Assembly (NCBI GenBank): GCA_963920705.1
Contig: OY987231.1
Location: 20,189,024 to 20,253,023 of the forward strand
DNA: 64,000 nt
DNA from: Odiellus spinosus
Lineage: Eukaryota; Arthropoda; Arachnida; Opiliones; Phalangiidae
Reading direction: 5' to 3'
Shown here one piece after another: positions 10,701 to 22,700 of the stretch (position 1 is its first letter; every line of letters begins with the position of its first letter). A program made the translations under genes and the position numbers. The notes beneath the pieces were generated by a model. That model searched no databases and had not been told where the DNA came from. It saw only the letters and a program-made list of their open reading frames with translations.

Positions 10701-13700
10701 GAAACAACCTATTTTTAATCGATTAAGAATGCTAAAATAATGAGAAAAACAATAATATAACTCACCAAAAATATTTCGTTATTTTATAATCAATTTCCAA
10801 AGTTCCGATGCTAAGCCTCGGCTGCATAGCTCGTTGAACTAGGCTAGCACGACCTGTATTTTTTTTAATATTCGCGGCTGTTCTTGTCGCCAATCACGAG
10901 CGAGTACGCGTATTTTTAAAAATACGCGTACTCGCTCGTGATTGGCGACTAGATCAGACGGGAATATTAAAAAAAAAAAAATACGGCTCGTGCTCGCCAA
11001 GTTCGCCGAGCTAGGCAGCCAAGGCTTAGCATTTGCAAGTTTCGGAGCTTTGGAAATTGATTATAAAATAACGAAATATTTTTGGTGAGTTATATTATTG
11101 TTTTTCTCATTATTTTAGCATTCTTAATCGATTAAAAATAGGTTGTTTTGGCCTTTCATTCTCCCTTTTAAAGCTGATGAAAATTATACGCAACGTTTTA
11201 ACAACATGGGGGAAAAGTATCTTAATTTATAGGAAAATAATTTCTTTATCTGTGAATACGAAACGAGAACTGAAATCTTACCGTCGCGTATAACTGATCG
11301 CCGTTGTATTGCGCCGTCCTCTGCCTCTTGACTTCTTCCTCTTGGAGGGCGGCATTGTGATCACCATTTAAGTCTCTCGTGTCGTTTCCTATTAAACGAA
11401 TGAAAAGAATTTCGATTGATTACAATGTAAAATATTTCTTTTTTTACTTAAAAAAAAAAATTGCGCAGGGAGTTTGTATAGGATTGTCCATGAGGGAATG
11501 TCTACTTAACAACACCCGATAGAAAATTAATGTCTAGATGCACTTTGGTCTTTCCTATATCGAAGGCCACACACACGAGGAGGAAAAAAAAAGCACCCCG
11601 ACTCGCCCCTTTCTAAAGACTATGCTTTAGGCAGCTAGCTTTACAGGAGTGTGTGTCTATAAGGGGAAAGAGACCCGAAGGAGAATAATGAAAATTGCGG
11701 CGGAGCGGTATGGGTCGCGAAAGGGCTACGCGAAGGAGGGAACTATGCAACATTAAGCAGCGAGCTCTATTTGGTCTTGCCGACCATTACTCCGAGAGTC
11801 GCTTTAATCTTGGCTCGGCTCTTTCGAATCTAACCGGCATTAAGTAAGGAGCCTTCGCAAAGCTTAGCCTTGCTGAGAATTAGTCCTGACAAAATCTAGA
11901 CAAGAGTCGAACTTTATTGAAGTCTATTATAATAATAATGTTTTATTTCGCGCGAAATAATGCAGGCATAGCCTATACATGATAGTTCAGGTAAAAAACT
12001 CAATAGCTTCTATGGTAGTATAAAATTAACATTGAAGACGGTGCGTCTGGCGGGTGTTAAACTAATTAATATTCTTCAATCTCGAGTGCGAGTGTTTTGA
12101 AAAAAAGGAATTTCATTGGCATTTTATCCTTCAAAGACGCTATTGTTTTACTATTGTTAAAATAAACATATAGATCACAAAATAATTGAATTAATGAGTT
12201 AAAACTAAGTTAAATTAAGAATTTTGAAGCAGTCAAATATCATACAGAAATTTATATACCAAAGAATGACATTGAGGTATTGAGTGACGTTCTACCTGTC
12301 CTGATGTCAGTAAAAGTATTCAAATTATTTATATATATTATATCGACAAATATGTCGCCCGCATAAAATTACACGAGTGTTTCTAATTGAAACTTTAATT
12401 ACTCAAAATTAAAATTACAATGATAGGTAATTGGATAAGTACGAACACGCAAGCTCCTCGTAAATTAAATTCATTTATCAAATATTTGTGTTGGCACCTT
12501 TACTAGCGTATTTTACCTAGCTTGGGATTTTTTTTTTCCGTTCAACCCTAGCTTAAAGCTTTATCTCCGTCTCCCTCTCTCTCTCTGTTCTAAGGGTGGG
12601 CTATATATTACTCATTCAATCAAGTTGATTCCCCAATGAAATGAACCCTCGAAGACAATGCATTAAAACTATTACTTTTTTGGGGCTTTTTGCCCGAGCT
12701 TCGAGGTTTTTTTTTTTGTCCATACCGCCTTCGACGACAAAGAGACACAAATATAATGAAATTGGAAAGCACGCACGTTTTCATATGTATTTTGTTTTAC
12801 TATTAAAATAGCTAGGGGATATTGGATTCACGGTCAGTACGGGGTGTATTCGGTTTTATGAATGGGGTGTGGAATTGTAACGCGTCTGAGTCTAACGCCC
12901 TTTAATGATCGTTAACGCGCTCGTTTTACCCTGGCACCAAGTACGGGGATGAAGAGGTTAAGTTGTTGCTGTCAAATTCGAGATAGATTCTGTCAGGATT
13001 ATTAAACTTTAAATGAAATTGATACGTGCCTAATTCGTTTAGAATGCGTTAGGGTTTTCAAATTAACGTTCAGTTTTATTATTTAAACAATTTTATTATT
13101 TAGCATTAGCATTTCTTAATCAATATTCAAATAACCAGGAATCGTTTAAAGCGTCACGTGTTCACGTATTATCCTTATAAGTCGATTTATTGTAGCTTCA
13201 TTTATCGGTTGGTTGAAACCGAATTGGTGAGAAACTGGTTCCCGAAGCAGTTTCGAGAAATCGAATCAAATCGATTCGAAAAAAGACGGTTTACCGTTCA
13301 CACGACTCTAGCGAAACGTTTCGAAACGGTTTAAATCGATTTTGAGGTCTAGTATGAACGCGGCTTTAGATTTTCGTTGTTATTAAACTGCACTTATAAA
13401 CTATAAGTAATAGAATACAATTTTTGTTGGAAATAACGCACGAAATTTAATTGATTTGTGTCGAAGCGTTTTTAAGAAACTTCAAAGCGAAATATCAAAA
13501 CTATATTAGGTCTCCTCCTCAAATAAATTATTATTGTAGACTTAATTTAATCTTAATTGAACAATTAATTTTAATATGTACGCGTCATTATAGGATTCTG
13601 AAATTTCCCCTTCAAATAGACCAACCAAAATATCTGGAATACGTGTCTGATTATGATATTTATTTTAACACTGACAAGGTCATTTATGAGTAACACGTTA

Positions 13701-16700
13701 ATTCGCAATATAGTTACGTAGAAATTACGCTAAAAAAAATATTCAACTGGAAATTGAATATCTATTATTATTCTCGGTAAATCACCACATAATCGCGTCA
13801 TTTCGTCCGTGAGAAATGAAACGCTCGAAACCACGATGTTAGGCAATATAGGGGAGGAAATATTGTCACACGGGCGTTAAAAACGTTTAAAATCTCCAGA
13901 CCAAATAATGTAGCAAATGATAAAAATAACCTTGGAAACAATGCATTTCGGCCTTGCAAACAATTTTATTTGCTATAATGTATTATTTTAACGCGCTTGG
14001 AGAGATTTAATTTATTTATTTCGTGATACGTGATATCAAGAATCCATTCAGGTTCCATAAGAATATGGGAGCATAGCTTTAGCCTCTGGGACCATCCTCC
14101 CAAACTTTGTAACAAAAGTTCGTCCGCAATTTTCGCAACATTTGTACGCTTAGATCTTTTTTCGGTCGGCTCCATTTTTGTTACCCAAAATATTATGTGG
14201 CGCGGGTTAATAATAGATGTCAGGAGCGATTTACTTGAAAAATCGATTCGAAGCGGACGAACTTTTGCTACAAAGTTTGGGAGGATGGTTATTGAATCGC
14301 GGCCCTCCCATATTCTTATGGAACCTGAATGGATTCTTGGTGATATTTAATATTAAATATTAAATAGACACGAGTAACGAAAAAGAATTCGAAATTTTCT
14401 GTAACTAGTTACAATGAATATTTGGAAACGTTAAACTAAGCTATTAAGGTCCGTGTTTTTATCGCTAAACAGTCTTTGGGGTTTTAATTAAATGTTTAAT
14501 TAAATGAAGCATAAATTAATTTTACGTGGTTTTAATTTTTTACGCCCTTTTTCTATTTTTCTATGTAAATTGGTATGAATATTTTGGCATAGTATTAAAA
14601 AACGTATTAGGGATTTTTTTTTTAAAAAAGTTTCAAGGAAAAAAAAAGGGTTTCATCTACTTATGACTTGGATGAAGGGTCTATAGGGTTAAGTTAAATA
14701 TATTCTTAAAAGCAATCATCTTCGTAAGTATAAAATAAAATAATGAAAAAGGCGTTTATTGTCGAAACGATATAAAATAAAAAAAATAAGGCGCTTCGAA
14801 TGAATAAAGAAAAAAAAATCCATTTTCCCGGTAGTTTAACTATCAATAAGCCCTCGAAAGCGTATAGAGAGAACTCGCAAAATGGTGTCGGGGTTCGCTC
14901 CAGGAGCTGAGTGGCTGAGCGAGATAAGAAGCCAAAGAGAGCGCGGGAAACCTGGCATTCGATCGAAAACCTCGGAGAAAGGCGGCGGCGGGTAATGCAC
15001 GTGCTTTCTGTCGAGGGGATAGACTGACCTTAACGCGCTTGCGCGGAAGAGGAGAGAGGAACTATAAAGATATAGAGAATATAGGATGTACGTATAAGAG
15101 AGAGAGAAGGAAGGAAGGAAGGGAGGTTGCGCGACGAGAGAGGAGAAGGCCATGCCGATGTTTTATAGCGAAAGGGGGTGGAGTATACGCCTTGTTCGGA
15201 GGAAAAGAGGAAAGCGGGGGGAGCTTGTAGCGTTAGAATGGGATTTTAAATCACAAAAGGGGCTTTTCTGAAGCCGCTCTTCGGCCTTTGATTATCGCAA
15301 TCATGGTTATCTGTGTCAAGCCAGCGATGGCCCCGCGAGACTAGTCGGCCCGGGGTTACGAAAAGGAGCTAGAGTCTAAACCAAACCGGGCCCCAGTCCC
15401 TTTAAAGGAATAATGAAAACGAACAACGCGTTATTTGTAATCAATTACAAGCCTTAAAATATACCTAAAATCTTTCAAATACTCACCAAAAAGGTATTCG
15501 GTATTATAAGGATCCCACAACTAAGCTTATATCCTTTTCATATTGATAAACAAAATGTATAACAATGTTTGAAAATCTGCAACTAAATATTTCTTGCGCA
15601 CCAACGACGCCCTAGTTTTACGACTCTGTTTGATTAACGGCAGATTTTCCCTAATGTTTTGCAGAAAATTAAGTTAGGCTTAGCAGTTGCTCAAATCGCG
15701 CGCAACTTTGTTAATTAACAGTAAATTAACGACAACCTTTTAATGATATTTATGTTCTAAAACATTTTTACGCTTCTAGATTATTATGAATGACATTATC
15801 TTAACCTTCATTCCCACTTGACCCTTGTTGAAATCATTTTTCAAGCTAATATAACTTTTTTTTTAACTCGCGAATGGTCTTTATAATAAACCCCAAATAT
15901 TTTACTTGCCGCGTTGACAATAGATAATTTGAAATCCTTTCTAACCGTTTTGAAAAGGTCAAATGGAAAATGTTTGGGTCTATACTTCAGTGATTCTTTG
16001 GCCAAAAAAATGAAATTATTTGGTTGAAAGTCGGTCTGAACATTAGAAATGGTTGGAAAACGGTTTCACAGTCTCTTTTGTGACCGAGGCTTTCATTATT
16101 CCTTTAAAAACGGCTACATTCAGAAGATAGTAGTGTTAATTTTTGTTTGTATTAGATTTAACATAACGTATCAAACCGCCCTAGTTTCTAATTTTGCTAA
16201 TTCATCTTATCTTGACCGATTTCTGGTCATTCTATCGCTTCCTTATCAGTTTCTATAGTTGACGCTTGGAGCGCGATATTCGTACGAACGAGGGAAGAGA
16301 CCGATTGCTTATCCCAATGTTAAGGAATAGGGTATCTGTACGTATATAGGGACCAAAGATTGGGTATCAGCTCCGCTCTTAATTGGTAGGATTAGGGAGG
16401 TTTCGTGATGTCGCCCAGGGACTTAACAGCGAGACCCTTACCACTTTATACCACCCTATACTGATAACGATTGTATGGGAGACAAAACAATTTTATTTTT
16501 CGGTTACTTTGATTTGGGACTAATTAAAGGTTTTAATCCTCAAAAGTGGTGGTTGGTTAGAATTTGTTGATCGCGTGGTAATCGAGTTTAGTTGGTTTGG
16601 AATTATTAGATTACCTATCTATTGCAAAATCAAGAAATTTAATTTTACACTGTTTACATCGTAAAATCTAAGTTTAAATCTAAATTCAGATAGATAATTC

Positions 16701-19700
16701 ATTTACGTTTTAAGATTACTTCTGTAATTTCCTCTTCATTTAAGTATTCTGGTATATTTACTAAAGCTTTTACTCGAGAACTGTTTGCAGACTAATTTCG
16801 TGTTAAAGTGATCATGAAATAATGAAAATTAATTTTCTTTTATAGCGTATCATCAATTAACGAATTATTTAAAAAAAAGTTATTGAAGTTTTTTAAAGGG
16901 AGAATGCAGCCTAACAAGTTATTTTTTATCGATTACTTATTGTTTAAATAGGCCTAATCCAATACTGAAAACATTTACGAACAATAAAATAAATGCCCAG
17001 AAAATAGGCGTAAAGGGATTCATGGAGATCCTGATTTCCTCGCGTGTAAGGTCTAGCGAAAAATCGAATGCGTTTGTAAGACTCGTGGAGATCTCGCGTG
17101 AACGACAAGCCTTAGCTCATTGGTCGCTAGACCTTACACGGAAACAATTCAGGATCTCCATGAATCCCGCTAAGCCTATTTTCCGGCTTAGTTTAATATT
17201 TGTTTTGCAAACTTTTATTGGTGGATTAGGCCTATTTAAACGATCAAGACTCGATAAAAAATCACTTAAAATGTGATTTTGAATATGGATTTTTAATAGT
17301 GTGATAAAACCAAAAATATAACTCATAGGCTTTCTATAAAATATTGAATTTGGCAACCTCTAACACTTGTAAGCTAACTTGAACGAACTTTAAGAGATCA
17401 CGCAACAACCTTAGTTTTTTGTGAAAGAATCTCAAACCGACACTCTTTTCTAATAAGAATGGAAACGGCTCTTTTGAGTAGAACAATGAATTTTAATTTT
17501 GGAGGCCCCGGGGAAAAAAAGGCCCAGCGGGTGTGTTTTTATCTTTAAAAAGGAATCCCTTTGAAAGCGGAAAAGAAAGGACAAATTAGCTTTATTTTTT
17601 TCAAGAAGGGACATTAACACTTCTCCCATTGAGTTAGATAAAGATTGCCGCTGAGTTGAAACAATGCGACATTTAATAAAATATAAAAGTAAATGGAGGG
17701 AAGAGACGGCAAATGTCATTATTATAAATATAAATATATACGTTAAAGGGAGGATGCAACCTAACAACAAGTGATTTTTTATCGATTCCTTATTGTTTAA
17801 ATAGGCCTAATCCACTATTTAAAAAATTTACAAACAAATATTAAACTAGAAATAAATTTAAAACTTACCCTGAAAATAGGCTTAGTGGGATTCATGGAGG
17901 TCCTGGGGTTCGATTCTACAACTGTCCTTAAATATAAGGATTTAAACAATAAGGATAAATCCGTATTTCCCGCCTAAGGATTGTCTAAGGACAAATTCAG
18001 TTTTTCAAAAATAACGGTATTCTACACCACCTATCCGTACGAAAACTCCTTACATTTAAGGACAGGAGAAAAAATTCTCCTTTTTTTCTCTAGTGACGTA
18101 TTTCCGGACATCTTACCCAATGAAACTTTGAGGAATAAAATTCGCCTCTCGAGCGAGGAGCACTGAGTTTCGTGTAATAATTTGTTAGGCCGAGGCTTAG
18201 GATTAGTCGTTCGGGGGTTATCGATACAAGTTTTTGACTGTTTTTGAAATAGCAGTTTATAGAGATTTTAACTATAATTATGGCCAAAAGATTAGGAAAC
18301 GTTTCCAACAGAAAAATGGAAAAAAGTACTAGATTTTTTAGAAATGCAATCGAAATTGGTAAGTGGACGCTTTATACGGCCACTTGTAACGAACTTTTTC
18401 GTTACGACATTATTTAAATTATATTTTATATATAATTGCTTCTGCTAAAAACCCAAGATCTATTTGTAGACTCGAGGTCGCCTATTTTTGTTAAGCCTAT
18501 AGAAAATCTTAACTATCCCTTTTTGTAGTAATGGGCATCCAGGGGTTTTTACCTAGTTCCTTAAAATCGGCCAGTTGAATAGCGTTGCCAATAGTAATCC
18601 CCATCCCTTTCCAAGCGGTCCGAACAAAGACGAACTCGCCGCTCGCGACCCTCTTTTTCTTTTACAAAAAACCCAAGCCATACCGGCAGTCGTATTTCCC
18701 CCTCTTAGGGGCATTCATGAATTTATCAAATGTCATAGATGTATTTTGTTTTGTAAGGATAAAGCCTATTCGCTTTATTTCCTGTTTTTGTATGGGTACA
18801 TTATATCATAGTATGCATGTTCCGCATGACTCTAACCATTGCCAGAACTTACTGACCAAATGCCAATCTATATAGTAGTTTGAATAGATAGTATAAATAG
18901 TAATTACGCTGCCGTGTGAAAGTGCGCGTCCGCCTAAACTTGAATGAAGAAGGGTTAAAATAAAAAACCCCAACGTCATCGGTTTTTCACCAAGGCGAGT
19001 CGAAATATTGAAAACCCGAAGCATCGGTTTCTGATTGGTGTTCGAAGCCAAGACCGATGTTGGAAGCCACGTGACCGAACACTTTAAAAACTCGGACACA
19101 CGATTGTAAATTATCAATTCCGGATCCAGATCTTAACCTAGAACCACCTTAAAGCAGACGAGCGAAGCCATAGAAGGAGCCGAGATGACACTTCATCTTT
19201 CTGGAAGCCACTTTGGTAAATAGTCTCCGCGCTGGCCGCAAACTATGACCGAAATATATCCAGGGGATACTGAAGTCTCCGTTCCGGACTTTTCGCCGGT
19301 CGTCACCGCACGTCTATAGCCGACGTTTTCGTAGAAGCCTCGCACATCATCGCCTCAGCCTTAAACTTCTCTTCTACAACACAATGGACACCTTCCTCAT
19401 TTCTACGTTCTTCTTCTTCAAAGTCTCGAGACCAACGATAAGTGATGAGTACATTGAAACGAGTGTTTATAGTATATTGTATATAGTAGTCGATAGTAGA
19501 ATTTAGTAGTTATTTAATCTGGCATTGGTCAAGTATTACGCGCCGCATGTTATTATTTTGGGGGTAATGTAATTTAGTAGTAGTGTTTTTAATTAGTTTT
19601 GTCGTTTAGTAGTATTGATTAATTATAGTAGTATCGATAATTATAGTAGTATCGACAATTATTATTATCAATGATTAGTAGTTTTGTTAATAGTATAATG

Positions 19701-22700
19701 TCAATAGTGACGTATGTTTTGTTTAGATTGGTTATTATTAAAATATGACTCTTGGTATGGCAATAACTTGTCCCTAATTATTATTCATCCTTAAATTTCG
19801 TTTAATCGTAGTAGTTGTAGTAGCTAATGTCAACGCTTGGCTTAGTTAGGCCGTTAGTAGTAGCAAAAGCGCTACATTTTGGGGGCCCTCCGCCGGTGAT
19901 GTTTTCATATGCTAGTTTAACTAGTAAGGAAGCATTTAGAACCGTAATTAAATTAGTTAATTAATTAGGATGATAATATTTTTAAATATATTGGAAATAG
20001 AAGGTAATATGAGTTATTTTGTAGTTTAACTTATGAACAGTCAGGTTGATCACTCAAATTGTAAACCCCAATTAGGAACATTTTCAAGTTGCCTTGATTG
20101 TTTTAAATCATTAAAAGAAACCCAAGCTATAGCTAGAGCAAAAAGGGTTCAGGGCAGAGATAGTAGGAAAATGGACGCTAATGGAATTCCTTTAGCCGGA
20201 GTGGGAGCTAGTAATATAGTAGTAACTACTAGCGCGCCCATTATTCCAATAGTAACGACATCTAGTAGTAGTAGTTTAATCAATTTGGGTACTTCAACCT
20301 CGACCACTTCTGTAATTAACACCATGCCAACAATTAACGCCATACCACCCGGTATGCAGTTAATTTCTTCAGTAGATTTAGCGGCAATGCAAAAGCAATT
20401 ATTAGATATGCAAACGCAATTAATTCAGATTTTACAAACTCAAAATTTAGTAACCTCACTTCCTAGTAGCACTCAAGCTTCGGGGGCAAATAGTCAACCC
20501 CCACCTAGTCCAATCATTCCCATAGTAGTTCAAACAAATAGTGTAGGTAATAATTTAATTAGTAGCCCGTCGTCACATAGCACCCATTCGTCAATAGTAG
20601 GATCTAGCACGCATCAATATAGGATGCCAAAAATTAATTTGCCCACTTTTACAGGGAAACCTTCGGAAATAAGTACGAAAGATTTCTTAGTTAAAATTCG
20701 GCAAATTAGGGAAACTTTAGCTATGCCAGATGACCTTTTTATTCAATCATGGGTACCGCAGATGTTTTTAGGACCTGCGTTAGAATGGTGGCAATCTTTG
20801 GAAACGAAACCTATAGAGTTTGCAGAGTTACAAAGATTGATTAAAAAAGAATTCGCTTTCCACGTAAATGACGCGGTTTTGAGTGAGCGAATAATTAATC
20901 GGAGGCAAGGGCATAATGAGGGAGTTCGAGAATACGTTAATAGCATGCGTGAACTATTGTTGCAAATGGAAATCCCATTGCCCCTCTCCCTTCAAGTAGA
21001 TTATATTTTTAGAAATATGTCCCAAGGAATTAAACCTTATTTGGCGACCGCTTCGTTTAAGAACGTTAGCGAGCTTTTGGAAGCCGCGGTGCGCGTAGAA
21101 CTCTCTAAAGGGATAGGGGGAAGCCAAGCCCGAGATAGTAGCGGGAAAGGGGAATATAGAAACCCCACAAACGGCCATAGTAGACCACCCCGAAACGGCG
21201 ACTCTTACCAGCGTCCAAAGCCATCGTATGGTTATAGTAGTAACAGTTGTTACGTCATCAAGTGTTTTCATTGCCAAAAGGAAGGGCACAAGACACCCGA
21301 CTGCCCGATTGTAACGTGTTCTATTTGTAAATAAAGGGGGCACGTACAAAGGTATTGTCCGAAAGCGGGAGCGGGAAAAGGAAACTGGGGAGGACCCAAA
21401 GGGGAGGGTGCCCCCCCAAAAGCCAAGTAGTAGAACTCGAGAATAGCCCCTTCTCAGTAGATTGTCTGCACGTGTCAAAAGATAGTGATAAAAAGAAATG
21501 TCTGGTGGAAATTAGGGTGGCGGGAATTCCCGCAATAGCTTTAGTAGATTCGGGAAGCTCCGTAACCTTAATTGATAGAACCCTTAGTAGTAGTTTAGAA
21601 CAATTAGGATTTAAAATTTCTCCCATTAATATTAAACTTAGAGTAGTGAATCAAAATTTAATTAGTGTTAGTGAATCAATTAAAACCCCGTTAGAATTTC
21701 CAGGAAAACTTTTGACACATGAAGCGATCGTTCTTGACGACCTAGCCTACTCTTGTATTTTGGGGTTGGACTTTTTAAGGACTTCCGGTATGACAGTTAG
21801 CTACGGTCAGTTAAGTTATAGTTGGGAAAATAATCCTTCCGTCTTTTACGAATTTTATAATAGTGGTAGTAACTTCGATTTAGACGAATGTAATTTATTC
21901 GAGGACGAGGATTTTGATAAAGAAGCTATAGAAAAGGCATTAGAAGAAGCTCCTATAGATAGTGAAAAACGTGAGAAATTAAAAGCTCTCGTTTTCAAAT
22001 TTAAAAGTGTGTTTTCAGTCAACCCCGGTTTAACCAAATCTGCGGAGTTTTATATAGACGCGGGCGATAGTATGCCTATAGCGTGTCCCCCATATAGATT
22101 TTCTCCCCACAAAAAGGAGATTATAGATGGGTTAATTCAAGAAATGTTAGACTTGAATTTAATTGAACCATGTAATAGTCCATGGTCAGCTCCCACATTA
22201 GTAGTTGGTAAACCTGACGGAAAACACCGCCTAGTGATAGATTATAGGAAACTTAATAACGTAACTCGCAGGGATTCGTACCCCTTGCCAAGAATTGAGG
22301 ATATATTAGAATCCGTAAAAGCGCCAAATTATATTACAGTTATGGACATGAGGGCAGGGTTTTGGCAGATACCGTTACACGAGGGCAGTCGAGATACTTG
22401 CGCTTTCGTAACTCATAGTGGGATTTATAGACCCAAAGTTTTAATGTTTGGTCTAACAAATGCTCCGGCGGTATTCCAAAGACTCGTCAATAATTTATTC
22501 TGTGGATTAGCAAGAGAAGGTGTATTTGATTATTTTGATGATCTATACATAGTCTCTGACACATTTGAAGAACACCTCGATAGTTTAGAAAAGGTCCTAA
22601 CGATATTGAAAAATGATGGTCTAACAATTAAATCGTCTAAAACACAGTTCTGTAGACAAAAAGCACATATATTGGGACACCTTGTTTCTAGTCAAGGTAT

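Larger units (their letters stand above)
8092..11281 (-). other. Intron 5 of Pax2/5/8
   Basis: 3.2 kb, phase 0. It is largely repeats: an old fold-back (8452-8616), H2 with an inserted A2 (8650-9429), A3 (10128-10460) and the palindromic element G (10684-11167). 9434-10127 is AT-rich with no recognised content. Confidence 0.9.

Noticed and set aside
14836..15153. 105-codon minus-strand frame
   Set aside because: Ser/Leu/Tyr-rich antisense of a GA-rich tract; no exon signals in phase.
17905..17940. tRNA gene suggested by GGTTCGATTC
   Set aside because: No cloverleaf or A box; the motif is the terminal repeat of family E.
18575..19117. Small frames duplicated in both LTRs
   Set aside because: Non-coding LTR sequence; the duplication is the LTR pair itself.
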